DNA of 64,000 nt from Hellea balneolensis DSM 19091 (lineage in GTDB: Bacteria > Pseudomonadota > Alphaproteobacteria > Caulobacterales > Maricaulaceae): positions 744,001 to 808,000 of the forward strand of contig NZ_AUAC01000002.1 of NCBI RefSeq assembly GCF_000428525.1, given 5' to 3'. Shown here in pieces: positions 1 to 9,081 of this stretch. The position numbers and the translations under genes are program-made. The notes beneath the pieces are model-generated. The model worked only from the letters and a program-made list of their open reading frames with translations. It did not search any database and was not told where the DNA came from. The first letter of the stretch is position 1. Every line of letters starts with the position of its first letter.

Positions 1-1
1 A

Positions 2-751
2 GCCTTAGAGGTGATGAGTCAAAAAATTGCAGGTGCCAAGACAATATGTGCTCCTGTCAACCTGACAGGTCTGGAATCAGAGGCATATGATTTGGCAGTG
101 AGTCAATTCGGAATTGAGTATGCGGGTGACAAAGATAGCCTTTTCAAAGCTTTCAAAGAAATATATCGAACATTAAGGTTTGGAGGCAAAATTGTTATAA
201 TTGCGCACACAACAGATGGCGTAATTATGGAAGGGTGCCTTGCTTCCTTAAAGCAAATCAATTTGATTAAAGAAAGTGGGTTTATAGAAAGATCGCAGCA
301 GGTCTTCACAGCACTTAAAGAACCATCCGAAAAAACTAATGGTGAAGCATTTTATGAGCTCACCCAAAAACTTAACGATACTGCACAACCTATTATGGAA
401 TGGCTTAAGTCATACCCAGAATTAGAGGCTGAAAAAACAAAGAACGAATTCATGAGGTTTGCTTATCACCTTCTAGAATCTTCGCATCGCCTTATAACAC
501 ATCATACAAATTATTCAGAAACAGATGCGCTGAATTGGTTCGAGGGCATGAAAGAAGAATTAGAAGCATATAAGGGCCGCATGTTAAGCATGACAAAAGC
601 TGCGCTTTCATCTCAGGATATTTCAGACTTGAAAGAAAAGCTTGCCGCAGAATACGGCCCTTCGAAATTAGACTTTGAGGAATTAAAAACACTGCATTTT
701 AATTCAAATACAAAACCGGCGGCCTGGGTTATTCGCGCTTCTAAGCCTTAG
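2..751 (+). CDS. Class I SAM-dependent methyltransferase, 3' part (5' end outside window)
   Basis: The frame is open to the left edge, so this is the C-terminal part of a longer protein; the GTG at 11 is probably internal. The visible part starts after the SAM-binding glycine motif. It keeps the YDLAVSQFGIEY stretch, typical of the fourth strand of class I methyltransferases, and then LRFGGKIVII, the usual strand after a proline/glycine turn. About 180 further residues are mostly helical and may form a substrate-binding cap. The substrate cannot be told. It ends 98 bases before a terminator that serves the opposite strand. The gene looks AT-richer than most of the window. Confidence 0.7.
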   Translation, partial: ALEVMSQKIAGAKTICAPVNLTGLESEAYDLAVSQFGIEYAGDKDSLFKAFKEIYRTLRFGGKIVIIAHTTDGVIMEGCLASLKQINLIKESGFIERSQQVFTALKEPSEKTNGEAFYELTQKLNDTAQPIMEWLKSYPELEAEKTKNEFMRFAYHLLESSHRLITHHTNYSETDALNWFEGMKEELEAYKGRMLSMTKAALSSQDISDLKEKLAAEYGPSKLDFEELKTLHFNSNTKPAAWVIRASKP

Positions 752-846
752 CAATTTAATGAATTTGATTCGCGAGTAAAAACTCTTTTTTAAAGTTAAA
801 TGCTATATCAAGTGTCATTTAAGACACACATCAAATTTCCATAAAA

Positions 847-872
847 AAACCGACCCCAAATAGGGTCGGTTC
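847..872 (-). terminator. Rho-independent terminator of the TonB receptor gene
   Basis: Stem ACCGACCC (849-856) pairs with GGGTCGGT (863-870) around a six-base loop. The A-run at 843-849 reads as a U-run on the minus strand, so it terminates the leftward receptor gene. Confidence 0.85.
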
Positions 873-894
873 CTTAGTGAATTCAAGTTTGTTT

Positions 895-3789
895 TTAGAA
901 GTTGATCTTCGCGTTTGCAAAGAATGTACGTCCAAAGACATCATATGTAGCAGGATATGTGTTCGCCTGTTCATCATTATCACCAATTACGGGTGGTCCT
1001 GAGTTCAAGAGATTGTTGGCACCTAATGTTAGGGTCAAATTATCATTGAATGAACGAGAGACAGAACCATTGAAGTAATGCTTCGTTCCGATTTCATCAA
1101 CAAAGTTACCAGGTGCTGTATACTCACCATCAACTTCGTTTCCGTTTCTTACAGAGCCGATTAACTGCCATGTAAGCTGACCATTCCACTCATTCTTAGC
1201 AAGACCAGCCGTTACGCGGTGACGATATGTCGGATCTGGTTCGCCACAACCACTAAAGTAGCCAGCACAGCCTAGAACAGGCGCATCTGCGGAAACTTGG
1301 AAATCGTTAGCGATAGTATAAGTACCAAGATAGTTCAAAGAGAGTTGTCCTATATCAAAACCAAGATCAGATGTATCGAAGCTGTATTGTGCAGCAATGT
1401 CGATACCTTCATTGTCTAATGCAGACAAGTTAGCTGATTGTGTTGATACAGACAAGATTGTTCCATCTGCACGACGAACTACAGCGCCACAGAAATTACT
1501 TCCCGCACCACGTGTGTCCGCAGTGATGTAACAATTATTTAGGATTGTCTGGGCACCAATTGCTCCGATAGCGTCTTCAATCGAGATATCGAAGTAGTCA
1601 ACAGAAAGAGTCAATCCCTCAATAAAGCTTGGGTTCAGAACGGCACCAATTGTAAAGGTGTCTGCTTTCTCAACATTCAAAGCATCGTTACCACCGCTAA
1701 GAGCGCGAACTTGTCCTGAAGCCGTATCAAGAGCAGCCGTACCAATCACACCTGCCGGAGCTCCAGTTGCCTGACAAATCGAGACTGCCGTACTGTCAAT
1801 AGCGCCGAACTGACTTGCATATGCAGCAGAACATGGGTCCTGACCACCAGGGAAACCCTCATTAACTGGTGAGAAAAGCTCACCAATATTAGGAGCACGA
1901 ACCGCTGTGTTATAGTTACCACGAATACGAATTTGGTCGTTTATCGCCCAGTCACCACCAATTTTATAGTTGTAATGTGTTCCGGCGGTGCTGAAATCAG
2001 AGACACGGCCCGCAACGTCAAGTGTGATGCCAAAACCAACAGGAATTGAAGCCTCACCATATGCTGAGTATACATCATAATCACCTTGTAGCGCCGCTGC
2101 ACCGTTGAAGCCTGCGATTGTACTCGCGGCGACATCTTGTGACGGACGGAATACAAATCCATTTTCGATATATTCAGCACCAACAGCAACGCCAATCGGA
2201 TCTTCAGAAATCTTCAAATTCCCTAAATCACCTGAAAAGTTAGCTTGTAAAACACGCTGCACAGTCTCGTCAGTCGTAGACGCTGCTGTTTGAAGGAATG
2301 CAGCCGCCTCAGCTGAAATGTTACCGGCACCAAAAAGGTTTAACGGAGAACATCCTACCGTAGAACCGTTTGCAGACGGATCAGCACAGCTCGGGTTACC
2401 ATTAGCATCAAGATCAACATTTCCGTCACCGTCAGCATCAGCGAGAAGCAGGGCTTGGTCGAAGCGTCCACGGTTTACGTTACCATTCTGGAATGTAGAA
2501 GATTGCGTACGACCTTCTGAATAAGACAAGTCATAATTCCAACCACTTTCAAACAAATCGCCACGAAGCCCCGTCACAATCTGGAATGTGTTGCGTGAAT
2601 CTGAGTTGAAACGTGGACCAACTTCGACGAGACGGCGACGAAGAAGGGCACTTGCTGTATCATCGATCCCATCTCCATCTGTATCTACACCAGATCCTAT
2701 TGCATCAGACAAAACACGCTGAGTTTCAACGGGGATAAAAGGGTTTCCATCAAGCGAGAAACCATTTGCAGGTGTTTGGAAAATCGGAGTCGGAGCAAGC
2801 TGCGAAGACACAGTGTTATTAGCGAAACGACCTTCACCATAGATTTCAAAATGATCACTAATTTCATAATGCGCTGAGCCACTTATTGTGAAGCGTTCTT
2901 GAGGCAATTGAATAAAGTTAACAGGCGCATAGTTATAAAAGTCGTTAACATCACCGCTTGTTACGAACGGACGTGCCGCTCCATTTGGCTCAAAAACAAC
3001 ACCAAAGCTATCAGAGAACGAACCAAGACCACCAGCGAATATAGAAGTTCCCGGTACGCCTGATGAACCGCCAGGTTCTAGGCCTGTGTTATCAATATTA
3101 TCAAAGAACGCCGTTTCTGAGAAATCACGATCACCTTGGAACAGTGCACTACGATCCGTCCAACCAACGTTGACTGTCGCATTACCGCGGCCATCAGATG
3201 TGTTGGCACCAAGTGTTACATTAGCGTTAATTGTTTCTGCATCGCCTTTTTGAGTAGATGAGTAACCAACGTTAGCTTCAACACCCTCAAAATCATCTTT
3301 AAGAATGAAGTTAACAACACCCGCAACAGCATCAGCACCATAAACCGATGATGCACCACCAGTAAGAACTTCAACATTTTTAATCATTGCAGGAGCAATC
3401 GTATTGATATCAACGATACCAGCCTGACCGTTTGGCATAGCGCGACGTCCATTTACGAGGACGAGAGTACGGTTCGGACCTAAACCACGGAGATCAACAG
3501 TTGCTGTACCGTTACCAGGGTTGTTAGATGTTCTGTCAAGACCTGGTACTGTTTGCGGAAGCGTGTTAAGCAAGTTCTCAACGTTAATTGCACCTGTGCG
3601 CTCAAATTGAATAGCGTCGACTGTTGCAACAGGCGAGTTTGATATAAAATCTTTCTTCGCAATACGTGAACCCGTAACGATGATTTCTTCATCATCGGAG
3701 TCCTGAGCATGGGCGGTGGCTGGGGCTAGTGTCATGGCAGATGCGACAAGCATCGTGGACAATAACAACTTATCTTTATTGAACTTCAT
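895..3789 (-). CDS. TonB-dependent outer-membrane receptor
   Basis: Start chosen at the ATG at 3789 (964 residues). It gives MKFNKDKLLLST followed by a signal peptide ending at AHAQ, and an AAGGG ribosome site lies about 9 bases upstream. An upstream in-frame start at 3822 would add 11 residues ahead of the signal peptide. After a short acidic linker comes the TonB-box-like EEIIVTGSRI, then a plug domain containing LVLVNGRRA and GGASSVYGADAVAGVVN, then a 22-strand-type barrel ending in FANAKINF. Two Asp-rich, calcium-loop-like stretches (DTDGDGIDD and DADGDGNVDLD) sit in barrel loops, and some loops have paired Cys. Substrate unknown; this receptor class takes up siderophores, vitamins, sugars or peptides. 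It is the last gene of the leftward strand after priA, 214 bases away, and has its own terminator. Confidence 0.92.
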   Translation of the reverse strand: MKFNKDKLLLSTMLVASAMTLAPATAHAQDSDDEEIIVTGSRIAKKDFISNSPVATVDAIQFERTGAINVENLLNTLPQTVPGLDRTSNNPGNGTATVDLRGLGPNRTLVLVNGRRAMPNGQAGIVDINTIAPAMIKNVEVLTGGASSVYGADAVAGVVNFILKDDFEGVEANVGYSSTQKGDAETINANVTLGANTSDGRGNATVNVGWTDRSALFQGDRDFSETAFFDNIDNTGLEPGGSSGVPGTSIFAGGLGSFSDSFGVVFEPNGAARPFVTSGDVNDFYNYAPVNFIQLPQERFTISGSAHYEISDHFEIYGEGRFANNTVSSQLAPTPIFQTPANGFSLDGNPFIPVETQRVLSDAIGSGVDTDGDGIDDTASALLRRRLVEVGPRFNSDSRNTFQIVTGLRGDLFESGWNYDLSYSEGRTQSSTFQNGNVNRGRFDQALLLADADGDGNVDLDANGNPSCADPSANGSTVGCSPLNLFGAGNISAEAAAFLQTAASTTDETVQRVLQANFSGDLGNLKISEDPIGVAVGAEYIENGFVFRPSQDVAASTIAGFNGAAALQGDYDVYSAYGEASIPVGFGITLDVAGRVSDFSTAGTHYNYKIGGDWAINDQIRIRGNYNTAVRAPNIGELFSPVNEGFPGGQDPCSAAYASQFGAIDSTAVSICQATGAPAGVIGTAALDTASGQVRALSGGNDALNVEKADTFTIGAVLNPSFIEGLTLSVDYFDISIEDAIGAIGAQTILNNCYITADTRGAGSNFCGAVVRRADGTILSVSTQSANLSALDNEGIDIAAQYSFDTSDLGFDIGQLSLNYLGTYTIANDFQVSADAPVLGCAGYFSGCGEPDPTYRHRVTAGLAKNEWNGQLTWQLIGSVRNGNEVDGEYTAPGNFVDEIGTKHYFNGSVSRSFNDNLTLTLGANNLLNSGPPVIGDNDEQANTYPATYDVFGRTFFANAKINF

Positions 3790-4003
3790 TCGGATATCCC
3801 TTCGAGGAGTAAAGTTTTGCATTATTTTGCACTAAATTCATAGTGTCTGGCTTTTCCGATAAGAGAAATCTTAACGAACTGCAACATCTTACATCAAAAG
3901 CTCATAAAATTATGCCTAGGTGTTGCAAAAATGCACCTCGACCACCACCTAAAATGGCTATCATATGTCGCACTAACAAAAATTGCATTGCATTATCTCA
4001 AAC
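3790..4003. other. Intergenic region upstream of the TonB receptor
   Basis: This 214-base AT-rich stretch lies between the priA stop and the receptor start. It must hold the receptor promoter, but I see no clear -35/-10 pair. A small imperfect hairpin (AGGTG...CACCT, about 3918-3938) is present. The rightward ORF crossing it overlaps priA in antisense and is not convincing. Confidence 0.4.
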
Positions 4004-6163
4004 TCACATAAAACTCTGTGGATCTATATCGATTTGGAGTTTGTATTTTGAGGGTGGTTTTACCCTTGCACGCCATGTTTTCATATATTTGGGGAGGTTT
4101 ACAGTCATTTCGGCTTGAACAAGTAGGCGGCGGCGATAGCGGCCTCGGATGCGGCCTATAGGCGGCTCGCTTGGGCCTAATATCTCAACACCATCGGCTC
4201 TGGGTGCCAATGATACAAATTTTTTGGCGAGAGCCTCGGTTTTTTTCAAATCTTCACCTGATATAATAACCCCGGCTAATTTCCCGAAAGGCGGCAATAG
4301 CAATGCCTCGCGCAGGCCCAGTTCTGCTGATATAAAGCGCTCGCGGTCGCCTGCGGCTAATGCCGCCAGAGCTTCGTGATCAGGTTGATGCGTCTGAATA
4401 AGGGCATGGCCCGGCTTATCCGCCCTACCTGCTCGGCCCGCGACCTGCACCAAGGTTTGGTAAGTCCGCTCCCCTGCGCGAGGATCACCGCCTGCGAGTG
4501 CCAAGTCGCCATCGACAACACCGACAAAAGTCAGCTTGGGAAAGTTATGCCCTTTAACAACCATTTGCGTTCCGACAAGGATATCAATATCGCCCTGCTC
4601 CATCCGTGTCATACGGGCGGCGATTTCGGCGGGGTTACCAGCTGTATCAGAGGAGAAAATTTCGATTTTAGCATCCGGGAAATGCTTTGCGGCTTCTTCA
4701 GCTACGCGTTCAACACCAGGGCCAACAGCGTTTAGGCTGTCCTCAGCTTTGCATTCGAGACACGCGGTAGGCATGCGCATAGAAAAGCCTGTCTGATGAC
4801 ACATCGCGCGGCCTGTTGCACGGTGCTCTACTAACCAACTATCAGTGTCGGGACTTTTGAGTTTCTGCCCGCAATTGCGGCAGATAATAAGCGGGGCGTA
4901 GCCCCGGCGGTTGAGATAAAGCATGGCCTGCTCGCCGCGGGCCAAGACGGCATTCGTCGCCTCTATTAAAGGCGCAGAGATAAAGTCCCCCTTCTCAGGT
5001 GGGTGATCCTTCAAATCTACCAGGTCGATTTCGGGAAGCGTTACTACGCCCGGACGCTCTGGCAAAATTACATGGGCATATCGGCCTGTTCGCGCATTGA
5101 CCAAACTCTCAAGAGAGGGTGTGGCCGAGGCCAACACAACTGAGTGCTTGGCGATTTTAGCCCTCACAACCGCCATATCACGGGCATTATAGATGACGCC
5201 CTCTTCTTGCTTGTAAGACGTGTCATGCTCCTCATCGACTACGATCAGACGCAAATTTGGGAATGGTAGATAAAGCGCTGACCGCGCCCCTACGACTAAC
5301 TGTGCCCTCCCCTGAGCTACTTCGCGCCAAACCCGCCGCCGCGAAGCGTCTCCAAGTTGTGAATGCCAAGGCGCCGGTGCCACGCCAAAACGCGCTTCAA
5401 AACGCGACATACCTGCTTGCGTAAGCGCAATTTCTGGCACGAGAATGAGCGCTTGTCCTCCTTTTTTCAGAGCTTCGGCAACAGCTTCAAAGTAGACTTC
5501 TGTTTTACCCGACCCCGTCACACCATCAAGCAGACTAACATTATAATCACGCTTAGCGACTTGCGCGATGAGTTCGTCAGAGGCACGCCTTTGCGCGAAT
5601 GTGAGAGCAATCCCGCCATGCTCTGAATTTGGCACGCCAAAGGGGCCATCGACAGGCAGGTTTTGAGCGATCAATCCGCCTGCAGCTTCAAACCCTCTCA
5701 CAACGCCCGAGCTCACCCCAGCCCGTTCTGAAATTTCTGAGGCGCGCGCAGGAAAAGGCCCTCCATGCTCTAGAATAGATTGCCGGGATGCCGTCATTTT
5801 AGAAGGCAAAGATTCGCTTGGCGAAAATTGCGTGACCATGGGACTAGGATCAAGCGCTTTATAACTTCGCACAACCATCCGCAAAACAAGGCCAGGCGAG
5901 ACACAATTATATCGAGCTGTCCATTCGATAAATCTGAGCATCTCTACCGAAAGAGGCTGTGTCGCTTTGACTTGGGCAATATCTTTGAGTGTACGGCCTC
6001 CGTCATCCTCTAATATATCAAAGACAACGCCAAGCTTCATTTGCTTGCCGATTGGGGCAAATACGAAGTCGCCACGCTTAATGTTCACGCCATGTGGAAT
6101 GCGATAATCAAATGCACCTGGAACATTCACAGGAAAAAGGATTTGGGCATTTTGTGCGGCCAT
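4004..6163 (-). CDS. priA: Primosomal replication-restart helicase PriA with a depleted Zn-binding region
   Basis: PriA reloads the replicative helicase at stalled forks. The start at 6163 ([16 protein letters not shown], 719 residues) was chosen because the longer frame runs into the divergent transaldolase gene, and the PriA 3'-DNA-binding domain normally begins this way. Visible: Walker [13 protein letters not shown] (about 210-221), Walker B DEEHD (about 307), and the helicase C-terminal lobe with [10 protein letters not shown] and [13 protein letters not shown]. The cysteine-rich region (about 426-470) is atypical. The first pair CRNC and the last pair CLEC are present. The second pair, normally CPxC, reads SPDT, and the third, normally CHHC, reads CHQT, so five of the usual eight cysteines remain. 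The loss would remove one of the two zinc sites. The reading frame is intact around it. Confidence 0.93.
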   Translation of the reverse strand: MAAQNAQILFPVNVPGAFDYRIPHGVNIKRGDFVFAPIGKQMKLGVVFDILEDDGGRTLKDIAQVKATQPLSVEMLRFIEWTARYNCVSPGLVLRMVVRSYKALDPSPMVTQFSPSESLPSKMTASRQSILEHGGPFPARASEISERAGVSSGVVRGFEAAGGLIAQNLPVDGPFGVPNSEHGGIALTFAQRRASDELIAQVAKRDYNVSLLDGVTGSGKTEVYFEAVAEALKKGGQALILVPEIALTQAGMSRFEARFGVAPAPWHSQLGDASRRRVWREVAQGRAQLVVGARSALYLPFPNLRLIVVDEEHDTSYKQEEGVIYNARDMAVVRAKIAKHSVVLASATPSLESLVNARTGRYAHVILPERPGVVTLPEIDLVDLKDHPPEKGDFISAPLIEATNAVLARGEQAMLYLNRRGYAPLIICRNCGQKLKSPDTDSWLVEHRATGRAMCHQTGFSMRMPTACLECKAEDSLNAVGPGVERVAEEAAKHFPDAKIEIFSSDTAGNPAEIAARMTRMEQGDIDILVGTQMVVKGHNFPKLTFVGVVDGDLALAGGDPRAGERTYQTLVQVAGRAGRADKPGHALIQTHQPDHEALAALAAGDRERFISAELGLREALLLPPFGKLAGVIISGEDLKKTEALAKKFVSLAPRADGVEILGPSEPPIGRIRGRYRRRLLVQAEMTVNLPKYMKTWRARVKPPSKYKLQIDIDPQSFM

Positions 6164-6215
6164 AATTCGTGATAGCAGACATTCAACTAGAATCGTCCCC
6201 CTTTTGGAGCCTCCC

Positions 6216-6869
6216 ATGAAGTTTTTTGTTGATAGTGCAGATCTCGACGCCATTACCGAGCTAAATGATATTGGCCTTGTTGACGGCGTAACGACTAACC
6301 CATCCATAATTGCAAAGTCCGGCCGCGACTTTAAAGAGGTCATTGCTGAAATATGCAAAATTACTGAAGGTCATGTCAGCGCCGAAGTTGTCGCGATGGA
6401 AGCTGATAAGATGATTGAGGAAGGACGCGCCCTTCGCAAAATCGCATCAAATGTCTGCGTGAAACTGCCCCTCACAATGGATGGCTTGAAAGCTTGCAGT
6501 ATCTTATCTCGCGAAGGCACGCCCACAAATGTCACGCTTTGCTTTTCTCCTAACCAAGCTCTGCTCGCAGCTAAATGCGGCGCAACATATATTTCGCCCT
6601 TTATCGGACGTCTGGATGACCTCTCGCTAGATGGGATGGAGCTGATTCAAGATATCCGCATCATTTATGATAATTACGGCTTTGAGACTGAAATACTCGC
6701 GGCCTCAATTCGTAATGCCAATCATGTCAAAGACTGTGCGTTAGTAGGCGCAGATGTCATGACGGCCCCTCCAAATGTAATCAAAGGGCTCTCCAATCAT
6801 GCCCTGACCGATAAAGGTCTCGCGGCCTTCATGAAAGATTGGGAAAAAACCGGGCAGACAATTCTCTAA
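6216..6869 (+). CDS. Transaldolase / fructose-6-phosphate aldolase family protein
   Basis: A 217-residue single-domain TIM barrel, the length of the short transaldolase (TalC/FSA) subfamily. It starts [10 protein letters not shown] at 6216 with TGGAG six bases upstream; an earlier in-frame ATG at 6204 would put non-family residues in front. GVTTNPSII and the Schiff-base lysine in VKLPLT (Lys83) are present, as are the later barrel motifs [21 protein letters not shown] and [10 protein letters not shown], given here as family landmarks. It interconverts sugar phosphates in the non-oxidative pentose phosphate pathway, or cleaves fructose 6-phosphate; the two activities cannot be separated by eye. 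It diverges from priA with only 52 bases between starts. Confidence 0.92.
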   Translation: MKFFVDSADLDAITELNDIGLVDGVTTNPSIIAKSGRDFKEVIAEICKITEGHVSAEVVAMEADKMIEEGRALRKIASNVCVKLPLTMDGLKACSILSREGTPTNVTLCFSPNQALLAAKCGATYISPFIGRLDDLSLDGMELIQDIRIIYDNYGFETEILAASIRNANHVKDCALVGADVMTAPPNVIKGLSNHALTDKGLAAFMKDWEKTGQTIL

Positions 6870-6891
6870 ATCTTACGCTTTGGATATTGGT

Positions 6892-6907
6892 TTAACCCTT
6901 CGTAAAC
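6892..6907. promoter_or_regulatory. CtrA-like binding site before the LysM lipoprotein gene
   Basis: TTAAC-N6-TAAAC, one base from the CtrA consensus TTAAC-N6-TTAAC. It ends 40 bases before the start codon at 6948, the same spacing as the perfect site before the dsbA-like gene. Confidence 0.5.
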
Positions 6908-6926
6908 CATAAACTGCAAGTATAAG

Positions 6927-6942
6927 GCCCTATTTATAGGGC
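6927..6942 (+). promoter_or_regulatory. Hairpin overlapping the ribosome site of the LysM gene
   Basis: GCCCTA pairs with TAGGGC around a TTTA loop. The AGGG in the 3' arm is the only Shine-Dalgarno-like sequence before the ATG at 6948, so the hairpin could hide it. It could also act as a weak terminator of the transaldolase gene, although no U-run follows. Confidence 0.35.
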
Positions 6943-6947
6943 TAAGT

Positions 6948-7637
6948 ATGTTGCGTTGTGGGCTTATTGTATCTTCATTTATAATCTTGGCTTCGAGTGG
7001 TCTCGCTGCTTGCTCGACCGTGTCAGATAATATTCCAACCGTGAAAATTGAACGCAAGAAAGCCAAGAAGGTTAAATCCGTGACTACCCCTGCGGTGGTC
7101 CAAACCGCCCGCTATGAAGCACCAAAAGTTCAAAAAGCCGAAGCTGCCATGGTTTGCGAGAATGACAATATGCGCCAGCGCGCGGCTGATCGAAATATGA
7201 AAAATGACATGGCGCGCGTGCTTATCCTAGAAGAAGCCGGGCGCTCATCAAATATAATAGCGGATGTTGAAGTTAATTGCCGTGATTACTTTGAGAGTCA
7301 AAACTCAAAAGCCGCCCAACTTGTTCGAGCTTACACGAATGTTCAAACAGTAGCCTCCCCAACTTACATCCGGCAAAACTCCACTTATGCAACATCGCCA
7401 GCTCCTAAAGTTGCGCCGCTGCAAAAAGCAAAAATAGTTAAAGCCTCTACAAGCGTAATAGCGGCTGACGGTTATTATTATTCCATAAAAAGGGGCGATA
7501 CTTTATATCGTATCGCCCGTGAAAACTGTTCATCAGTGAGTGACATTTCCTCACTTAACGGAATAGCTGATCCAACAAAAATTGAAGTTCATCAGATCAT
7601 TCGCTTGCCCGCACAAAAATGCAATGCGCTAAAATAA
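6948..7637 (+). CDS. LysM-domain lipoprotein
   Basis: 229 residues. A lipoprotein signal peptide ends in the lipobox LAAC, with lipidated Cys at about 22. A Lys/Ala-rich linker follows, then a middle segment with two Cys and the charged stretch NMRQRAADRNMKNDMARVL. A C-terminal LysM domain (about residues 177-226) contains the hallmark KRGDTLYRIARENC and ends IIRLPAQKC. LysM binds peptidoglycan, so the protein probably tethers the outer or inner membrane to the cell wall; the middle part is unrecognised. Its stop lies two bases from the stop of the convergent coiled-coil gene. A CtrA-like site lies just upstream, suggesting cell-cycle control. Confidence 0.85.
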   Translation: MLRCGLIVSSFIILASSGLAACSTVSDNIPTVKIERKKAKKVKSVTTPAVVQTARYEAPKVQKAEAAMVCENDNMRQRAADRNMKNDMARVLILEEAGRSSNIIADVEVNCRDYFESQNSKAAQLVRAYTNVQTVASPTYIRQNSTYATSPAPKVAPLQKAKIVKASTSVIAADGYYYSIKRGDTLYRIARENCSSVSDISSLNGIADPTKIEVHQIIRLPAQKCNALK

Positions 7638-7639
7638 TT

Positions 7640-8908
7640 TTATTTGATAGCCTTTAAGCGCGGCGTCGCTACTTTTTCTTCTTTTGGTAAAACAGGATAT
7701 TTTGAGGCTGCATCCGCACGCGCCGCGTCTGCCGCTACCATACTTGACCCGACACTTACGCCGCCAATGGCTGCATAGCGCTCGAGCTTTTGCTTCTGCA
7801 CCAAATTGATTTTGCGAAGCGTGTCAATGTCTTCCATAGCTGCCGTGAATTTGGCGTTTAAGTTTTCAAACTCGACTTTCGAACGCGCTAATGCACGGGC
7901 ATTGCGCTCGACTTCATCAGCTTTACCGCGGAAACGTGTTTCATTTCGGTCGTTTCTCTCGCGTTCAGACTCAAGTTGATTACGAAGAGTTATGATCTCT
8001 TCATCAAAATGCGAAGACATATTATCTTTAATACGTACTTGCGTATTAAGCTGATCAATACGGCTCTTTAAGGCGAGTGTTTCATCATCGCGCCGCTTAA
8101 GTGTGTCCTCATATACATTCTTTTGCGCTTTAAGATCATATCTAGCATTTTCAAGGGCACTATTAGACTCGAAATATTTTGCTTTCATCTCGTTGAAATC
8201 AAGCCGCAAGTTTTTAAGCTCTACTTCCGCACTATCAGCCGCTTTGGTCTTTGTATCTAAGCGGTTGGATAACTCTTCAACACTTTTTGACAGTTCAATA
8301 ACGCGGTGATTTTGCGTTGAAAGACTACCAGCTTGTTGCGCAACTTCGTCTTGAAGGTTCTGGTTCGTCATTTGGATAGTCGCGAGCTTTTCATCTTTCT
8401 GTGTCAGTTGACTTGAGAGTGTTTCAATATCACGACCTTGCTTAATCAACTTCTCACGGTCTGCAACCTCTCGGTCTTTGCGCTGAGCGATATCGGCTTT
8501 TGTGTTTTCTAATTTTTGGCGCATGTCATTGTGCTGACGCTCTAAATTGATAAGCTTGTTCTCTTGCTCTGAAGCCCACTCAGTCTTTTGCTCTAATTTC
8601 TTTGCTGTCGCTTCGAGATCATTGCTCAATTTTGCTGTTTCAGTTTCAAGCCTTGCAACGTGGCGAAGACCCGTTTCCATTTTTGCAATCGTTTTATTGA
8701 GAGAGCTCATCCGTTTGGCCGCAAGCTGCTGCTGCTCTGCATTTGCTTTGAGTTCACCAACTATAAAGTCAACCGACTCACGCGCTTGCGTAATGTCATC
8801 TGCTGAGGCCGTTTTGCCGGTTAGTGAGGCTGAGGGCGTGTATACGGGTGATAACCCTATTTCTTTTGGTCGTTCTGCTGTTATTTTTTCGCGCTTAAAG
8901 AAGTTCAT
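7640..8908 (-). CDS. Long coiled-coil protein, possibly a filament-forming cytoskeletal protein
   Basis: 422 residues with no signal peptide or membrane segment, so probably cytoplasmic. A short basic head (MNFFKREK), a Ser/Thr/Pro-containing stretch to about 35, then about 320 residues of almost unbroken heptad-like coiled coil rich in Glu, Lys, Gln and Leu. A short non-helical tail with GGVSVGSSMVAADAARADAA and a basic end follows. The head-rod-tail layout and length resemble crescentin, the intermediate-filament-like protein that curves Caulobacter cells, but any coiled coil will resemble it by composition, so homology is not established. A CtrA-like site lies 60 bases upstream. The gene is monocistronic and convergent with the LysM lipoprotein gene. 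Confidence 0.75.
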   Translation of the reverse strand: MNFFKREKITAERPKEIGLSPVYTPSASLTGKTASADDITQARESVDFIVGELKANAEQQQLAAKRMSSLNKTIAKMETGLRHVARLETETAKLSNDLEATAKKLEQKTEWASEQENKLINLERQHNDMRQKLENTKADIAQRKDREVADREKLIKQGRDIETLSSQLTQKDEKLATIQMTNQNLQDEVAQQAGSLSTQNHRVIELSKSVEELSNRLDTKTKAADSAEVELKNLRLDFNEMKAKYFESNSALENARYDLKAQKNVYEDTLKRRDDETLALKSRIDQLNTQVRIKDNMSSHFDEEIITLRNQLESERERNDRNETRFRGKADEVERNARALARSKVEFENLNAKFTAAMEDIDTLRKINLVQKQKLERYAAIGGVSVGSSMVAADAARADAASKYPVLPKEEKVATPRLKAIK

Positions 8909-8968
8909 AGTTCCCCCCGGAAGGCTGATGACTTGCGATAACGCCCCCCCATGGGACGAATCAATAAG

Positions 8969-8984
8969 TTAACGAACCATAAAC
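8969..8984. promoter_or_regulatory. CtrA-like binding site before the coiled-coil gene
   Basis: TTAAC-N6-TAAAC, the same one-mismatch form as the site at 6892. It lies 60 bases before the leftward start codon at 8908, within a 173-base gap between that gene and the giant outer-membrane gene that shows no other feature. Confidence 0.5.
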
Positions 8985-9081
8985 GCGTGATTCCAACAAG
9001 CCAGAACAGCTGTAACCTATAAAAATGGTGAATGCGGCAGTCGGATATCGTTTCAGCTCCGAAACGACATGCTGAGAGTGC

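Noticed and set aside
3843-4118. Rightward 91-codon frame between the TonB receptor and priA
   Set aside because: It overlaps priA on the opposite strand, has no clear ribosome site and its product is not protein-like.
4754-4890. A sequencing frameshift as explanation of the PriA cysteine loss
   Set aside because: The codons before, between and after the changed positions keep the conserved frame and residues, so point substitutions are needed.
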